NCBI GenBank assembly: GCA_047967505.1 | Contig: CM106540.1 | Origin: Dipteris shenzhenensis | Taxonomy: Eukaryota; Polypodiophyta; Polypodiopsida; Gleicheniales | DNA: 64,000 bases | Strand: one strand, 5' to 3' | Shown here: positions 23,518-35,804 of the stretch, piece after piece | Position numbering within the stretch: position 1 is the first letter of the stretch | How the letters are laid out: each line of letters begins with the position of its first letter | Made by a program: the position numbers and the translations under genes | The notes under the pieces: model-generated | The model's input: only the letters and a program-made list of their open reading frames with translations | What the model was told of the DNA's origin: nothing | The model's database searches: none

Positions 23518-26500
23518 TGTATGCGTGTGTGTGTGTGTGTGTTTTGAGAGAGGCGGCCATATTGATGTAAACTACCTTTTCCCCTTTCTCTCTCTATCCG
23601 AAATTTTTTCCTCACTCTGTCTCTACCTTCCTCCCCTCACTCTTCTCCTAAATTCCCTTTAAAAAACCTCTCAATTTATCCCACTCTTGCACCTTACTTA
23701 ATTTTTGTAATCTTTCGTAACCTTTTTGGCCCCCTGTCCCAATTCTTTTCGCTAATTTCTACCAAGTTACTTCTTAGATTTTCCTAATTCTCTCCTTTTT
23801 TTTGTATTTTTCCCATGTTCCCCTGTCTTTCTCTAACTTTCCTTACTCTCCCAATCTCATAATTCTCCCTAATTATTTCCTATTTCTCCTAATTTTCCCT
23901 AAATTATTCTAATTTATCCCTATTTCTCCTAATTTTTATTATTTCCCCCTAATCTTTTCTTTATTTTTCCTACTTTTCCTCAGTTCCTAATTCACCCTAT
24001 TTTTTCTTTTTCTATCCTAATTTTTAAATTTCCCCTAATTAACTCCTATTTTCTCAAAATTTTCTAAATTTTTCCTGGATGAGTCCTAATTTTTGCCTTA
24101 ATTTTTTAAGTATTCCTAAATCTTTTCATATTTACATCTTCTCTACTTTGCTAAGTGTTCCTAATTTTTGTTTCTAAGTATTCCTAAAGCTTTTCCTATT
24201 TACTACCCCAACTCCCTAAAACTACCCCCACCACTATGACTACCTCCCTTACAAAATATGTCGATTAAGCAGTCAAACTACCTTCCTTTTTAGTTTATTT
24301 CCTACCTTATACAACCACCCCCCTCCCTGACTGCTCATTTTCTTATCTCTCGGTTATCCCATCTACTCCCTCTCATTGAAACCGACTACCTTGTGTGTGT
24401 ACTATATTAAAAAACACCGTTCGCCTACACCCCCTCCTACCTCTACCCTACTAAGCCTCTCTCATATTCTAACTTCTTTGCCCTCGCACCACAGTCATTG
24501 TGTTTCGGTAGCCCCTGTGCAGCAGTGACGCCTCCCTGGAATAATTTACCACCCGATGCCATCCCTACCATCTCCTCAATTGTTGTGCTCACCATCTCTC
24601 CCTCTGCACGTTAATCTTCCCTTCTCCCCGTACCATTGATTGCATTGAACACTTTCTCCTCCTCAGTCTCTTGCACCAATGTAACTTTGCATCTTTACCT
24701 CCGTTGCTATGGTACCATCATCGCATGTGCCTTCCGTGCACAATCACGGAGACTGCGCCGCCCTCCTTCTCTGATCCCATGGTCTCTTACCTCCGTCAAC
24801 CCTCGCATATCACTTATGGAGTCACTTCCGATTCTCTCCAGTCTCCACTTCAAGATGCTCTGCCATAGTTTGTGCGTGCTCTCGATTTTTGCCCGTCGCG
24901 CATTGGACCCACTATTCACAGGTTTTTCTAGACTTTACAAACCGTTTTTCATCTCTTTTTCTTTGTTTCTTTATTCTTAAATTTAAGACCTCCCCCCTTC
25001 TTTTTCCCCTTTATTTTTAAGACTACAGTTTTTTTCTAATATTAGTCCTCTTCTTCCTCTTGACTTATATTTCTATCCCCCTTGATTTTTATTTCTATCC
25101 CTTAACTTTTTTTGCTTTTCTTTACTAAAATTCTACCTATTAATCTAGTATATGACTCTCACTATATTAACCCCATCCCCATTGCTTTAAAATCTACTAA
25201 CCCACTACTCCATTACACTACTATATACACTATTATTACCCTTTATTACTTATTATTGTTTCTTCATAAACACTCCTAACCTCCCTAACCCTTTATTTAG
25301 AAATTCTAAATTAGTCCTTCTTATTTGCCTATTTATTAATAACCCTTTTTTAACTTTCTTCCCTCCTCGTACTAATACACAATTCTCCTAACCGTTCTAA
25401 CCCTTCTATTAATCTTTTAACCCCAACTTCTCGAATAACTAATCTATTCTTTACCATACTCCATCCATAGTCTTAAAATTTCCACCTCACATGCCTTTCT
25501 TGTTCTCGCCCTTTTACTCCTAATTTGATTTTTTCTATCCCATCCTTCTCCAAAATCCAGTTCTCATAATTTTCCACATACCATCTTAGTGATTTCATTA
25601 ACCCTTTTTTCCTACATATCTCTTCTTTTTCTCTCCATAATTTTCCCAAATTCATTACCTTTGTCATACACTCTCCCCCTAAAACTCACTGTTACCGCAA
25701 GCAATCTCTCAAAAACTACATCAAGCTTGTTAAGTCTAGGTTTAAGTTCTCATTTTTAGTGTGACACCGATAACAAGGGAGGGGTGTTTATGACATTTGT
25801 CTTCCCAACTAAAGTTTAAGCAGGTTCTCACCACGTTTTTTTTTTTGGATGGTGATAGGTAGGGAGACTCCCCTCTTCAATAAAAGTGATGCTTGCCAAG
25901 ACTTATCCAAGTTCAACTTCTATACCACAAAGTCATTTCTACAAAATGGTCCACTACTGGTTGCCTTTATAAATAGGGATTCACTGACATGTACAAACTT
26001 TTCCATTAATACAATTAGTCCTATTCCGTTGTCTAGCTTTGCTCTTTTGTCTTTCTGCGATGCGAAGGGGTGTTGTTAAATCTTCCTTACACAGGTCGTT
26101 TCCCCTGCAACTCTGAACGGGGTTGCACATAGTACACTTAAGTCATTAAGGCCTTTTTGGCTTCTTGACTCCCTTCTTTAAACTTGTTCTTTATTTGTTT
26201 TATTTTTTCTAATAAACATCTTTCTAATCCTTCTCTTGTCCTTGCAGAATTATTCATTGGATGTCACACTCCAAATCCAAAACTCTCAACAGCCACCTCT
26301 GGTTCCGGCTCCCACCTCCCAAACAATACATTTAAGTCATCATGGCTTTTAGCCTTTTTGACTCCTTTCATTTCTCTTTTGTGCAATAATGTTTTATTAC
26401 ACTTACCTTGTTAGTTTTTCCCTTTTTATATAAAACTCTTCTAACCTAGATTGTTGTCATAATTGTCCACTTCCTTTGCTTTCCTAATATTACTATAACC

Positions 26501-26527
26501 ACAACTTACCCATATATCTATTAAACC
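23518..26527 (-). repeat. R1 repeat copy c (inverted)
   Basis: This is a C/T-rich minus-orientation copy of R1. Its 25840-26527 part is the reverse complement of 1618-2340, and it begins at a CA/GT array near 23518-23541. It is also a near copy of 26830-29340 at an offset of about 3237 bases; for example, ATTGATTGCATTGAACACTT occurs in both. The central part (about 24.2-25.7 kb) is not obviously alignable with copy b, so the family has a variable middle. No domain seen. Confidence 0.8.
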
Positions 26528-26631
26528 AATTTGCTTCCATACTGATTACGTACCGCACTCGATTACTTCTCTTCCATCCCCTTTCCATTACTTTAAATTA
26601 CACTTCTCAATACTTCTTTTTCTCTTCGGGT

Positions 26632-26670
26632 AGACAGTAGGTCATCACACTAGGTGATGACCTACTGTCT
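26632..26670. repeat. palindromic junction between R1 copies c and d
   Basis: AGACAGTAGGTCATCAC at 26632-26648 and its perfect reverse complement at 26654-26670 flank ACTAG. It matches the 1482-1520 junction between copies a and b. Confidence 0.9.
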
Positions 26671-26697
26671 CACCTAGTGTATTGTATCCTACTGGGG

Positions 26698-29340
26698 CAA
26701 AGGTGGGTACACACACGCACACACTTACTATCCTCTTTTTGTCTCTTGAACATACTAATTACCTTTCTTCCCTTGAAAAACCTTGTAAACTACCTTTTTC
26801 TCTCTCTCTCTCTCTCTATTCAAAATTTTTTCCTCACTCTCTCTCTCTCTACCCTCCTCGCCCCGCTATTCTCTTGAATTCCCTTAAAGAAACCTCTGAA
26901 TTATCCCACTCTTGCACCTTTCTTAATTTTTGTAATCTTTCATAACCTTTTTGCCCCCTCTCCAATTTCCTTCTCTCCCAATTCTTTTCGCTAATTTCTA
27001 CCTAGTTACTTCTTAAATTTTCCTAATTCTCTCCTATTTTTTTGGTATTTCTCCCATGTTACCCTGTCTTTCCCTAACTTTCCTTAGTCTCCCAATCTCA
27101 TAATTCTCCCTAGTTATTTCCTATTTCTCCCTATTTCTCCTAGTTTTTCCTAAATTGTTTCTAATTTATCTCTATTTCTCCTAATTTTTATTATTTCCCC
27201 CTAATCTTTTCTTTATTTTTCCTACTTTTCCTCATTTCCTAATTCACCCTATATTTTCTTTTTTAATACTAATTTTTAAATTTCCCCTAATTATCTCCTA
27301 TTTTCTCAAATTTTTCTAAATTTTTCCTAAATTTTTCTTAGATGAGTCCTAATTTTCGCCTTAATTTTTTAAGTATTCCTAAATCTTTCCATATTTACAT
27401 CTTCTCTACTTTTTTAAGTATTCCTAATTTTTGTTTCTAAGTATAGCTTTTCCTATTTACTACCCCCACCACTATGACTACCTCCCCTACAAAATACGCC
27501 GATTAAGTAATCAAGCTATCTTCCTTTTTAGTTTATTTCCTACCTTATACAACCTCCCCCTCCCTGACGGCTCATTTTCTTATCTCTCGGTTATCCCGTC
27601 TACTCCCTCTCATTAAAAGCGACTACCTTGTGTGTGTACTATATTAAAAAACCCCATCCGCCTACACCCCCTCATACCTCTACCCTACTAAGCCTCTCTC
27701 GTAGTTCTAACTTCTCTGCCCTCGCACCACAATCATTGTGTTTTGATAGCCCCCGTGCAACATTGACACCTGCCTAGAATAATTTACCACCTGGTGCCAT
27801 CCCTACCACCTCCTCGACTACTATGCTCACTATCTCCCCCTCTGCACGTTAATCTTCCCTTCTCCCCGTACCATTGATTGCATTGAACACTTTCTCCTCC
27901 TCAGTCTCTTGCGGCGGCAATGTAACTTTGCACCTTTACTTCCTTTGTTGCAATACCATCATCGCATGTGCCTTCCGTGCACAATCAGGGAGACTACGCC
28001 CCCCTCCTTCTCTAATCCCATGGTTTCTTACCTCCGTCAACCCTCACATCACTTATGGAGTCACTTCCAATTCGTCTCCAGTCTCCACTTCAAGATACTC
28101 TGCCATAGTTTGTGCCTGCTCTCGATTTTCACCCATCACACATTGGACCCACTATTCACAGGTCTTTCTAGACTTTACAAACCATTTTTCGTCTATTTTT
28201 CTTTGTTTCTTTATTCTTAAATTTAAAAAACCCCCCCTTTTTTTCCCTTTTTCTTTTAAGACTACAGTTTTTTTCTAATATTAGTCCTCTTCTTCCTCTT
28301 GACTTATATTTCTATCCCCCTTGATTTTTATTTCTATCCCTTGACTTTTTTTGCTTTTCTTTACTAAAATTCTACTTATTAATCTAGTATATGACTGTCA
28401 CTATATTAACCCCATCCCCATTGCTTTAAAATCTACTAACCCACTACTCCATTACACTACTATATACACTATTATTACCCTTTATTACTTATTATTGTTT
28501 CTTTATAAACACTCCTAACCTCCCTAGCCCTTTATTTAGAAACTCTAAATTAGTCCTTAGTTGCCTATTTATTAATAACCCTTTTTTAACTTTCTTCCCT
28601 CCCCGTACTATACTGCATTCTCCTAACTGTTCTAACCCTTCTATTAATTTTTTCATCCCAACTTCTCGAATAAGTAATCTATAATTCTTTATCATACTCC
28701 ATCCAGTCTTAAAATATCCACCTCGCATGCCTTTCTTGTTCTCGCCCTTTTACTCCTAATTTGATTTTTTCTATCCCATCCTTCTCCAAAATCCAATTCT
28801 CATAATTTTCCCCACACCATCTTAGTGATTTCATTAACCCTTTTTTCTTGCATCTCTCTTCTTTTTCTCTCCATAATTTTCCCAAATTCATTACCTTTGT
28901 CATACACTCTCCCCCGAAAACTCACTCTTACCCTAAGCAATCTCTCAAAAACTACATCAAGCTTGTTAAGTCTAGGTTTAAGTTCTCGTTTTTATTATGA
29001 CACCGATAACAAGGGAGGGGTATTTATGACACATGTCTTCCCAACTAAGGTTTTAGCGGGTTCTCACCATGATTTTCCTGTTAGATGGTGGCAGGTAGGC
29101 AGACTCCCCTCTTCAGTAAAAGTGATGCTTTCCAGGACTTATCCAAGTTCAACTTCTATACAGTTTCCACAAAGTCATTCTACAAAATGGCCCACTGTTG
29201 GTTTCCTTTATAAACAAGGATTCACCGACTTGTACAAACTTTTCCGTTAATACAATTAGTCCTATTCCACTATCTAGCTTTGCTCTTTTGTCTTTTCATT
29301 ATGCAAAGGGGTGTTGTTAAATCTTACACTCACACACAGG
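26698..29340 (-). repeat. R1 repeat copy d (inverted, 5' truncated)
   Basis: This is the head-to-tail partner of copy c on the minus strand. Homology to the family stops abruptly at ACACACAGGT near 29340, where copies b and c continue for about 450 more bases, so its 5' end (minus sense) is truncated. The GT/CA array at its 3' end is short (26708-26724). Confidence 0.8.
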
Positions 29341-32300
29341 TAGGTATGTTGACATCTTGTTTTCATTGCTTGGTTAGTATGTAGACATATTTCCTTCAAA
29401 GTCAAAATCTAATCCTTGGAAGAGTCTCACAAGAATATTTCAAGCTTTCCATTCAAAGATTGGGGAGCTAATGTTATGGAAGCCTCCATCTGCTCCTATT
29501 CCATTCACTCTAGATCCATTTACTTTTGATATTCAACCATCACACAAGTTTAATTTTGGATCAAAATCAATGGGTGTGAGTTGGTTTATGCCCTCCATTG
29601 TATTTATGCATTACTTCAAATCAATCTTCATCCACAAAACAAAGACCGTGTGGGTATGCAAAGACTTGCAAAGGAATTTCTTGATAATACTAGTATACCT
29701 AGTGTGGAATATTAGAGAATATTTTTAGAAGGGAGACCATTTTAGACATGTAGTTAGTAAGGGAAGTTTAGTAACAAGGTATGAAGTTTTGTGGCATCTA
29801 CTCCGTATATGAATAAAGAAGTTGAGCTTTACAAGATTCTTGATCGCGACATTGATGTGATCAAGACTACATGAAAGCATAAAGACAGTTTCAATGATGT
29901 CCTAAAGTACAAGAAAACTTGCATCAACTCATACCTTAACCAATTAGACCTTCATAGAGTGCTGTGAGTCCCTTGTAGTCTCCTCCTATAGTCTTTACAC
30001 CCTCATCTAGGCACAATTTGTATAGAATTTGTAAATCCTTAAGTCCTAAACACTACAAGAAAACATCAAGTGAGGAGAAGAGGCATCATCCAAGGGGTTT
30101 TGTAGAACCCATTTTTTGTCCATAGAAATGGCATTTTGCATAGCGATGCTAGAGATGGACGATCCACCTTGCATCTAGGTTCATACAAGAGGTGACATCT
30201 CTACTTGCCCCAGAGCAAGAGAGATGTAGAAGAAATATTGATGAGGCTATAGAAGAAATCGTAGCCCTAGAATGGTCTAGCAAGATGCTAGAAAAAGGGA
30301 AACACTCGAGAGTGATATCAAAATGTATGTTCTTTTAAGGTCATTTCTATAACATAGGTATACTCATGTGTGTGGGGTGCAATGTAGAGCTATTTGCAAA
30401 GCAAGCTATTTTCCTAAGTGATAGAAAGGCTTCTTGAAGTACAATGATTACAAGATTTTCTTTTCCCCCTCATAGTTGTGCTTTCCCCCTTGCCCTCACA
30501 CTATGCACCATGCAGTGAAGAGGCAAGCAAGTGGCCACAACAAGCATTTGGTGCTAACATACAATCATATATCTTATAGTTGATGCTAGCATCAAACATA
30601 AGGGTAAAGAATCATGCACTACATGCCACTTATAGAAAAACACTATGTGGAATTTCATGGTGCTAGTATAGATTGCCAAGGAAAATATGAACAAGAAAGG
30701 AAATGTAGATTCTTTTGTGTTATGCTTGTTTTTTAGCACATGGTGATGCTAGCATCAATTACAAAGGTGATGCTCATCCATGCTTGCTATCTTTGAGGAC
30801 CAAGATTGGCTTGTGATGAGGTGATCAAAAGTTGCCAGATGCTACATGCACATGCAATGAAAATAGATAAAATGAACGGAGGACGCAATGAATAGGTCCC
30901 CCAACTTAAGAAATTTCATAATTCATTAGTTAGTTGGGACATAGTGAGATAGAGACGGATGAATAATTTAATTTTATGCCTGCCCATTAAGAGTCAATCC
31001 TTTTGTCTCCTACCTTTATATAAATGCACATTCTTTTCTTGCTATGGTTGTCTCATCATGATTTTTATGGTTTCAAGGTTGTGGATATATGATTTTCATC
31101 TCAATTACAAGAGAACGCATAACCACCACTGTTGGTGCTGGACACCTCACCTATTCAGCTACTATTTTCTAGATTGTCTTCAACGTTAGAGTGTCACTTG
31201 TGATCTGACCTCTTTCTAATATTGACCCAATGCAATTCATGTATACGATAGATCTCAGTGACCACTTCCCTATGTTTGTAAAGTTGTGAGCATGAAGTAG
31301 CCATTCCCCCCCATGAATTAATCCATTTTCCTTTGCCTTGTGCCTGTCTTGTAGTAGCACGTGCCGAGCTTGAACTAAACAAAAACATATTTTACAAAGA
31401 GATTCAATGCTAGCATGAATATGGATGACAAGAACATCACAATATTTCTTAGTTTGCAAATCCAGGAAACAAATTCAAAGACTTGTGTGACAAAGATCTA
31501 CAAATTGTTACTAGTGTTGCCAAGTATTTTCTAGATGTCCTAAATGGACATGTTGGCACCCATTCTTTGCTAAAAAATACATCATATGGTGGGAAAAACA
31601 AACAACTGCATTCCTTAAGAGCCACGTGGCATAGATGGAATTATAGGACCCCGTTATGTCCACCACAAATCTTCAATGCCGAAAGGGCCTACCACAAGTA
31701 GTAGAAGAAATCATGAAGAGGAAAGGGAATGCAACTTGGGACAAGAAGGGCCGAGCAAAGAAGGGAAGGACTTGCAAAATAGGAAGGTTGGAAATATGGT
31801 TGCAATGGTTGGTATTAGGTGACCCAAATGAATTGCCGTGTTGGATTGCAAAAGTATCAAAAGTGAACAAGGAGAATGAAAGGACAATTAGCATTGAGGT
31901 GCATAGTACTTCACAAACCCTCTGAGGCTTTTATTGGTCATTACAAGTCAGAAATGGTGGTATTAGCAAACAAAGGAGGCAGAGGAAGGAGGGATATGAA
32001 AACAATTCCACAAGTTGATATTTTGGTACTATACGATGTTGACATTCTAGTTCATGCCTTTGTGAAGACTTGAATCCAAGCATAATTTCATAAAGGCTAT
32101 CAAATTCTTTGTACGCTGCTTGTGTGGAGGATAGTAGCAAAGGTATTGTCCATAAGGAGCCAAAGGCTGCTGTCATTTAGAGAAGGAAATTTCAATGGTG
32201 TAGACATAATTAGCAAGGAAGAGGAGGGATCACACACTTCCACACTAGATAGTACTATAAGTGAGGATGTTGGTTCCTCAAGAGGTTAGTTTGTACTAGT

Positions 32301-33230
32301 AGACCTTTTTGCTATCATACCAAATTCATAGACTGGAATTCATGTTGTATTAGCTTGCCCAAAATATGGTTTTTTAGTGTTTTCTCAATACTTCTTGCTG
32401 TAAAAAATGCTAGGTTTTGTAATGGCATTATCAAATTGTTGTATGTTAAAAAAATTACGTCTCTCTCAATTTCAAGTGTGTTAGGGAGTCCTAGCATGCA
32501 AAGATTGCACATTATACAAAACAACTTATTTTTTAAACATTTTATGGGAATCTTTTGGGAGGATACATTTTAGTTAGTGTTTTGATGTAGTGTTAGAATT
32601 CCAAATGTAACACTATAATGGGAGGTTATTCGAAACTTAACAAGATGCCAACTGTGCGCAAGGAGTGTCTAGGCTCAAGGGTTTAACACATGTGAAGGAT
32701 GCCACTGAGGAAAGTGTGTTGTATTCAAATGAGATTTATAGTTTAGAATGTGTTGAAGTGGTTGGGTTGTGATTCACTCTTGCACACGTATATTGTTCTA
32801 ACCAAGGATGAGGGAGCTAGAGATTGGATTCGTAATTAGATAAGTCTTGGAAATGATCATTTTGGGATAGGTTGTGATAGATTGATTATGTTAGAGGTTG
32901 ATGAAGGAGTAGGGGAGGGCCACGGGGAGGCCTTTCTCGAGAGGAATCTAGGAGGGTTCCAATGACCATCCGACAGGTTGAAAGCCGAAATTCAACCGGG
33001 AAGGCTGACACATGGCCCTTCTTGATTGTCAAGGATCGAAAGCAAGGTGGAAAGGGAGAGGAGGGAGGGGGTTTAAGTAGATGGAAACTTAGTCGATACT
33101 CAGTTGTAGGGAAGAAAAGAGTTGTGACTTGGATGGGAGTGCAGAGATCAGGAGGCAGGAGTGCCAGCTATTCACAGGGCAAAACATCAACCATAGGGGG
33201 GGAAATGAGGCAAGATGTCAACCATGGGGG
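29341..33230. other. gene-poor AT-rich stretch
   Basis: There are no confident genes. Open but unrecognised plus-strand frames lie at 31483-31701 and 31656-31925. A minus-strand frame of interest is listed separately. No microsatellite or LTR boundary was noticed. Confidence 0.5.
31172..31373 (-). other. unrecognised exon-like open frame
   Basis: Downstream of a good minus-strand acceptor (TATGTTTTTGTTTAG), an open frame reads Q-A-R-H-V-L-L-Q-D-R-H-K-A-K-E-N-G and then H-G-G-E-W-L-L-H-A-H-N-F-T-N-I-G-K-W-S-L, ending at a stop at 31169-31171. The balanced composition and lack of repeats are unlike the surrounding shadows, so it may be an exon or a transposon protein fragment. I do not recognise it. 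The upstream continuation was not traced. Confidence 0.3.
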
Positions 33231-33239
33231 GGCAGGGGG

Positions 33240-33385
33240 TGGGTAAGTACATAGAGGTAGGGAGGTTAATAAGTTAATAGAAAGGCTAAAAGAGAGAGGT
33301 TAATAGGTTTAAAAGGTTAGAAGGGAAATAGGTTTAAGAGGTGGAGAGGTTAATAGGTTAAAGAGGTTAGAAGGGAAATAAACGT
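33240..33385 (+). repeat. degenerate purine-rich tandem repeat
   Basis: Variants of AGAGGTTAATAGGTTTAAA and GGTTAGAAGGGAAATA alternate several times over about 140 bases. Confidence 0.75.
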
Positions 33386-33798
33386 CCTTTGTAAAGGAAA
33401 CATAGAGGGAAAGGATTAAAGGAAAGAATTGAGCATGGGGGTAGTAAATTTAAAGGAGGAGAGGAAGAGATTTTTTTTAATTAACACAGGAAAACACACA
33501 GAGATAATGAAAACTCGTGAGGTGAAGGGGACAAAGGTTAGATTTAAAAACCCGTGAAATGAAAAAAAGGAGGGGGTTTAAATTTAAAAAGGAGGGCATA
33601 AATGAAAAAAGAGCATTAAAGCATGGACCTGTCACCTATGAGTCTAATGAGGGCTTGGAGGGAGGTGGCAGTATAACCAAGGGAGATTTTCTCACACGAG
33701 GCGTGAGATGAGGATAAAGCGTGCATGCAGCCATCACATAGAGATTCTAGAGGAGAACGCGAGCATGGCCAACGAGGAGCAGAAGCCAAGGACATATT

Positions 33799-34122
33799 TG
33801 GAAGGCAGCGCCAAGGTACTGACTCCTGAGTCCTGAGAGTAACATGGCGAGCAGCAAGGGGGAGGCACAGATCCCGTAGATGGGCTGGGAGTGTGTCAAA
33901 GCGGGTAGGGTAGAGACTAGAAAATCGAACGCTAGCCGATTGGTAGACCGTGGAACTAACTGGAAGGCAGCGCCAAGGTACTGACTCCTGACTCCTGAGA
34001 GTAGCATGGCGAGTAGCAAGGGGGAGGCACACATCCCGTAGATGGGTTGGGAGTGTGTCAAAGCGGGTAGGGTAGAGACTAGAAAATCGAATGCTAGCCG
34101 ATTGGTAGACCGTGGAACTAAC
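33799..34122 (+). repeat. 162-bp tandem duplication
   Basis: TGGAAGGCAGCGCCAAGGTA begins at 33799 and again at 33961, and the copies differ at only about eight positions over 162 bases. The period is a multiple of three, and a minus-strand open frame (about 33747-34373) runs through both copies as a repeated 54-residue unit. The protein has no domain I recognise. The low divergence points to a recent duplication. Confidence 0.95.
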
Positions 34123-34389
34123 TGGATAGGAGTGGCGAAGTTAGAGGAAGGGAGGGCGAATATTAGTGAAGGTGGTTTTGCATCACGTGGAGATGACGTG
34201 CAGGCGAGTTCGAGCATGGTGAATTGGTTGTTCCTACATGGCATGGTTGTTTGAATTTTGTCTGAAACGTCCCGGTTCAATGTGTCCTTTGCATTGGGGA
34301 CTTTTTGGACTAGTTGTTTTGGGTGTGTCCTTAGACATGTGTATGATGTTGGTTGGACACATGTTTTGTGCATTAGCCTGCAAGTGTAG

Positions 34390-34512
34390 CTTCATCAGTT
34401 TCTGTTAGTGGGAGGAGTTCTTAGTGGTTGTAGCCTCATCAGTTTCTCTATAGGTGGAGTTCTTCTGAGGAGTTTCTCTGGAGTTCTTATGTGGAGTTCT
34501 TGTTCAGACTGT
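34390..34512 (+). repeat. GGAGTTCTT-rich stretch
   Basis: GAGTTCTT occurs about five times in roughly 100 bases with irregular spacing. CATCAGTTTCT also occurs twice. Confidence 0.75.
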
Positions 34513-35611
34513 GGGGAGGAGCTTCTTGTAGATGTGTCTCTTGCTGTAGGTTTTGTCGCAGGGAGTGATGGATGCGATTGAGGGTTGCGAGGGTCCTAGT
34601 TTTGGCTTGGGTATTCCTGAGGAGAGTGTCATTCTGGTGGCAAAGATGTTGTTGAGGGATTGGGTGTTGCTTTATCTTTTGATCCAGGTGGGTGTTTGAA
34701 TAGTTCGGTTGGATCTACTGATGGTTCCGTCTGTGTTGCGGAAGGCGGTGGTGTCTCTGAGGGTGCTGGTACCGTTTTGCTCTGAGAGATCTGGTGTTGC
34801 AAGTGAAGTTTTAGGGAGAGATGTGACAAGTTGTCGAATGGTAGTTATATGGCACATATTCAATGTAGTATTTTTTGGGGAATTAAAGATATAGTTTATT
34901 CGGCTTATGTTTTTATTTGTGATTTAAAAAAAGATGCTGAAGTTTATTATGTGTTATGTTGTGGTTGCTTTGAGATTCTGTGGGTGCTTATGCGTTGATT
35001 TTTTATTTTTGTCTTTGCCTAGGTGTCGGTAGGTCATTGATTTAAACTTTTGTTAAAATTTCGCCGGAATTTGTAGTGTTAATTCTGTGTTTTATAGTCT
35101 TGTGATCCGATGAGACTGAGTCAGCATTTCCTTGACGGATTTGTAGATGACCACCTAGCATAAGTTGAGAGAATTGAAGCGAACATGAGGTTTCCTTGGG
35201 GGTTGGCTTTTGCCATATGAGTTTAACACTCTCATAGCTTCATTAGGAGTTATCTTGAAGTACACTTGTGGAAGTTGCAATCAAAGTATCCTTTGGGAAC
35301 TAATTGGGGCCGTATGGGCTCAAATAGGTAAAATGGCCCTTAATCAATTGATAATTTACACGTGGACTTTGGGGATTGTATATGGATATTTAACAATGCG
35401 GTATTGTGTAGTCATTGGTATAATGAGAAATGGAACAATGATATATTTGGGGTTGTATACTAATCCATCACCCGAAGGATGGAGTGGTGAGCAGTGTGTG
35501 GTGATGAACTTGTAAGGGCATGGCAAGAATTGAGTGTATCTTGGGTTGAAGAAGTTTGAACACCACGTTGGTAAAACTCGCTGGTGCGGAAAAAGTCAAG
35601 GAGCTGAGGAC
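34513..35611. other. region upstream of the E3 ligase gene
   Basis: T/G-rich text without recognised coding sequence. The promoter of the RHF2A-like gene should lie here, but no TATA box at a sensible distance is clear. Confidence 0.4.
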
Positions 35612-35639
35612 ATGATTGCATTCCTGTGTTGACCGTGAA

Positions 35640-35666
35640 ATGGCACTCCACTCTCCCTGCCGCTAA
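35640..35666 (+). other. upstream ORF in frame with the E3 ligase CDS
   Basis: ATG at 35640 opens eight codons (M-A-L-H-S-P-C-R) and ends at TAA 35664-35666. It is in the same frame as the main start at 35805, and the 46 codons between them are open and serine-rich. A second, shorter upstream ORF (35612-35632) lies before it. Whether either is in the mRNA depends on the unknown transcription start. Confidence 0.4.
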
Positions 35667-35804
35667 GTAGTGCAATACAAACGCTCATCCTCCTCTGCTC
35701 TCGCATCGTCGTCATCATCATCATCATCCCAGGCCTCGAGTCTCCTTGCACATCGCAACAGCTTGCTCGCTGGGAACAAGGGTTTGCTCTTCGGATTGCT
35801 GGGC

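Noticed and set aside
26640-26656. CACTA-like word in the R1 junction, suggesting a CACTA transposon end
   Set aside because: The word lies at the centre of the palindrome, not at an element end followed by CACTA-type subterminal repeats, and no transposase is visible.
35210-35515. 101-codon plus-strand frame upstream of the E3 ligase
   Set aside because: It begins with TTG rather than ATG, has no domain, and lies in the presumed promoter region.
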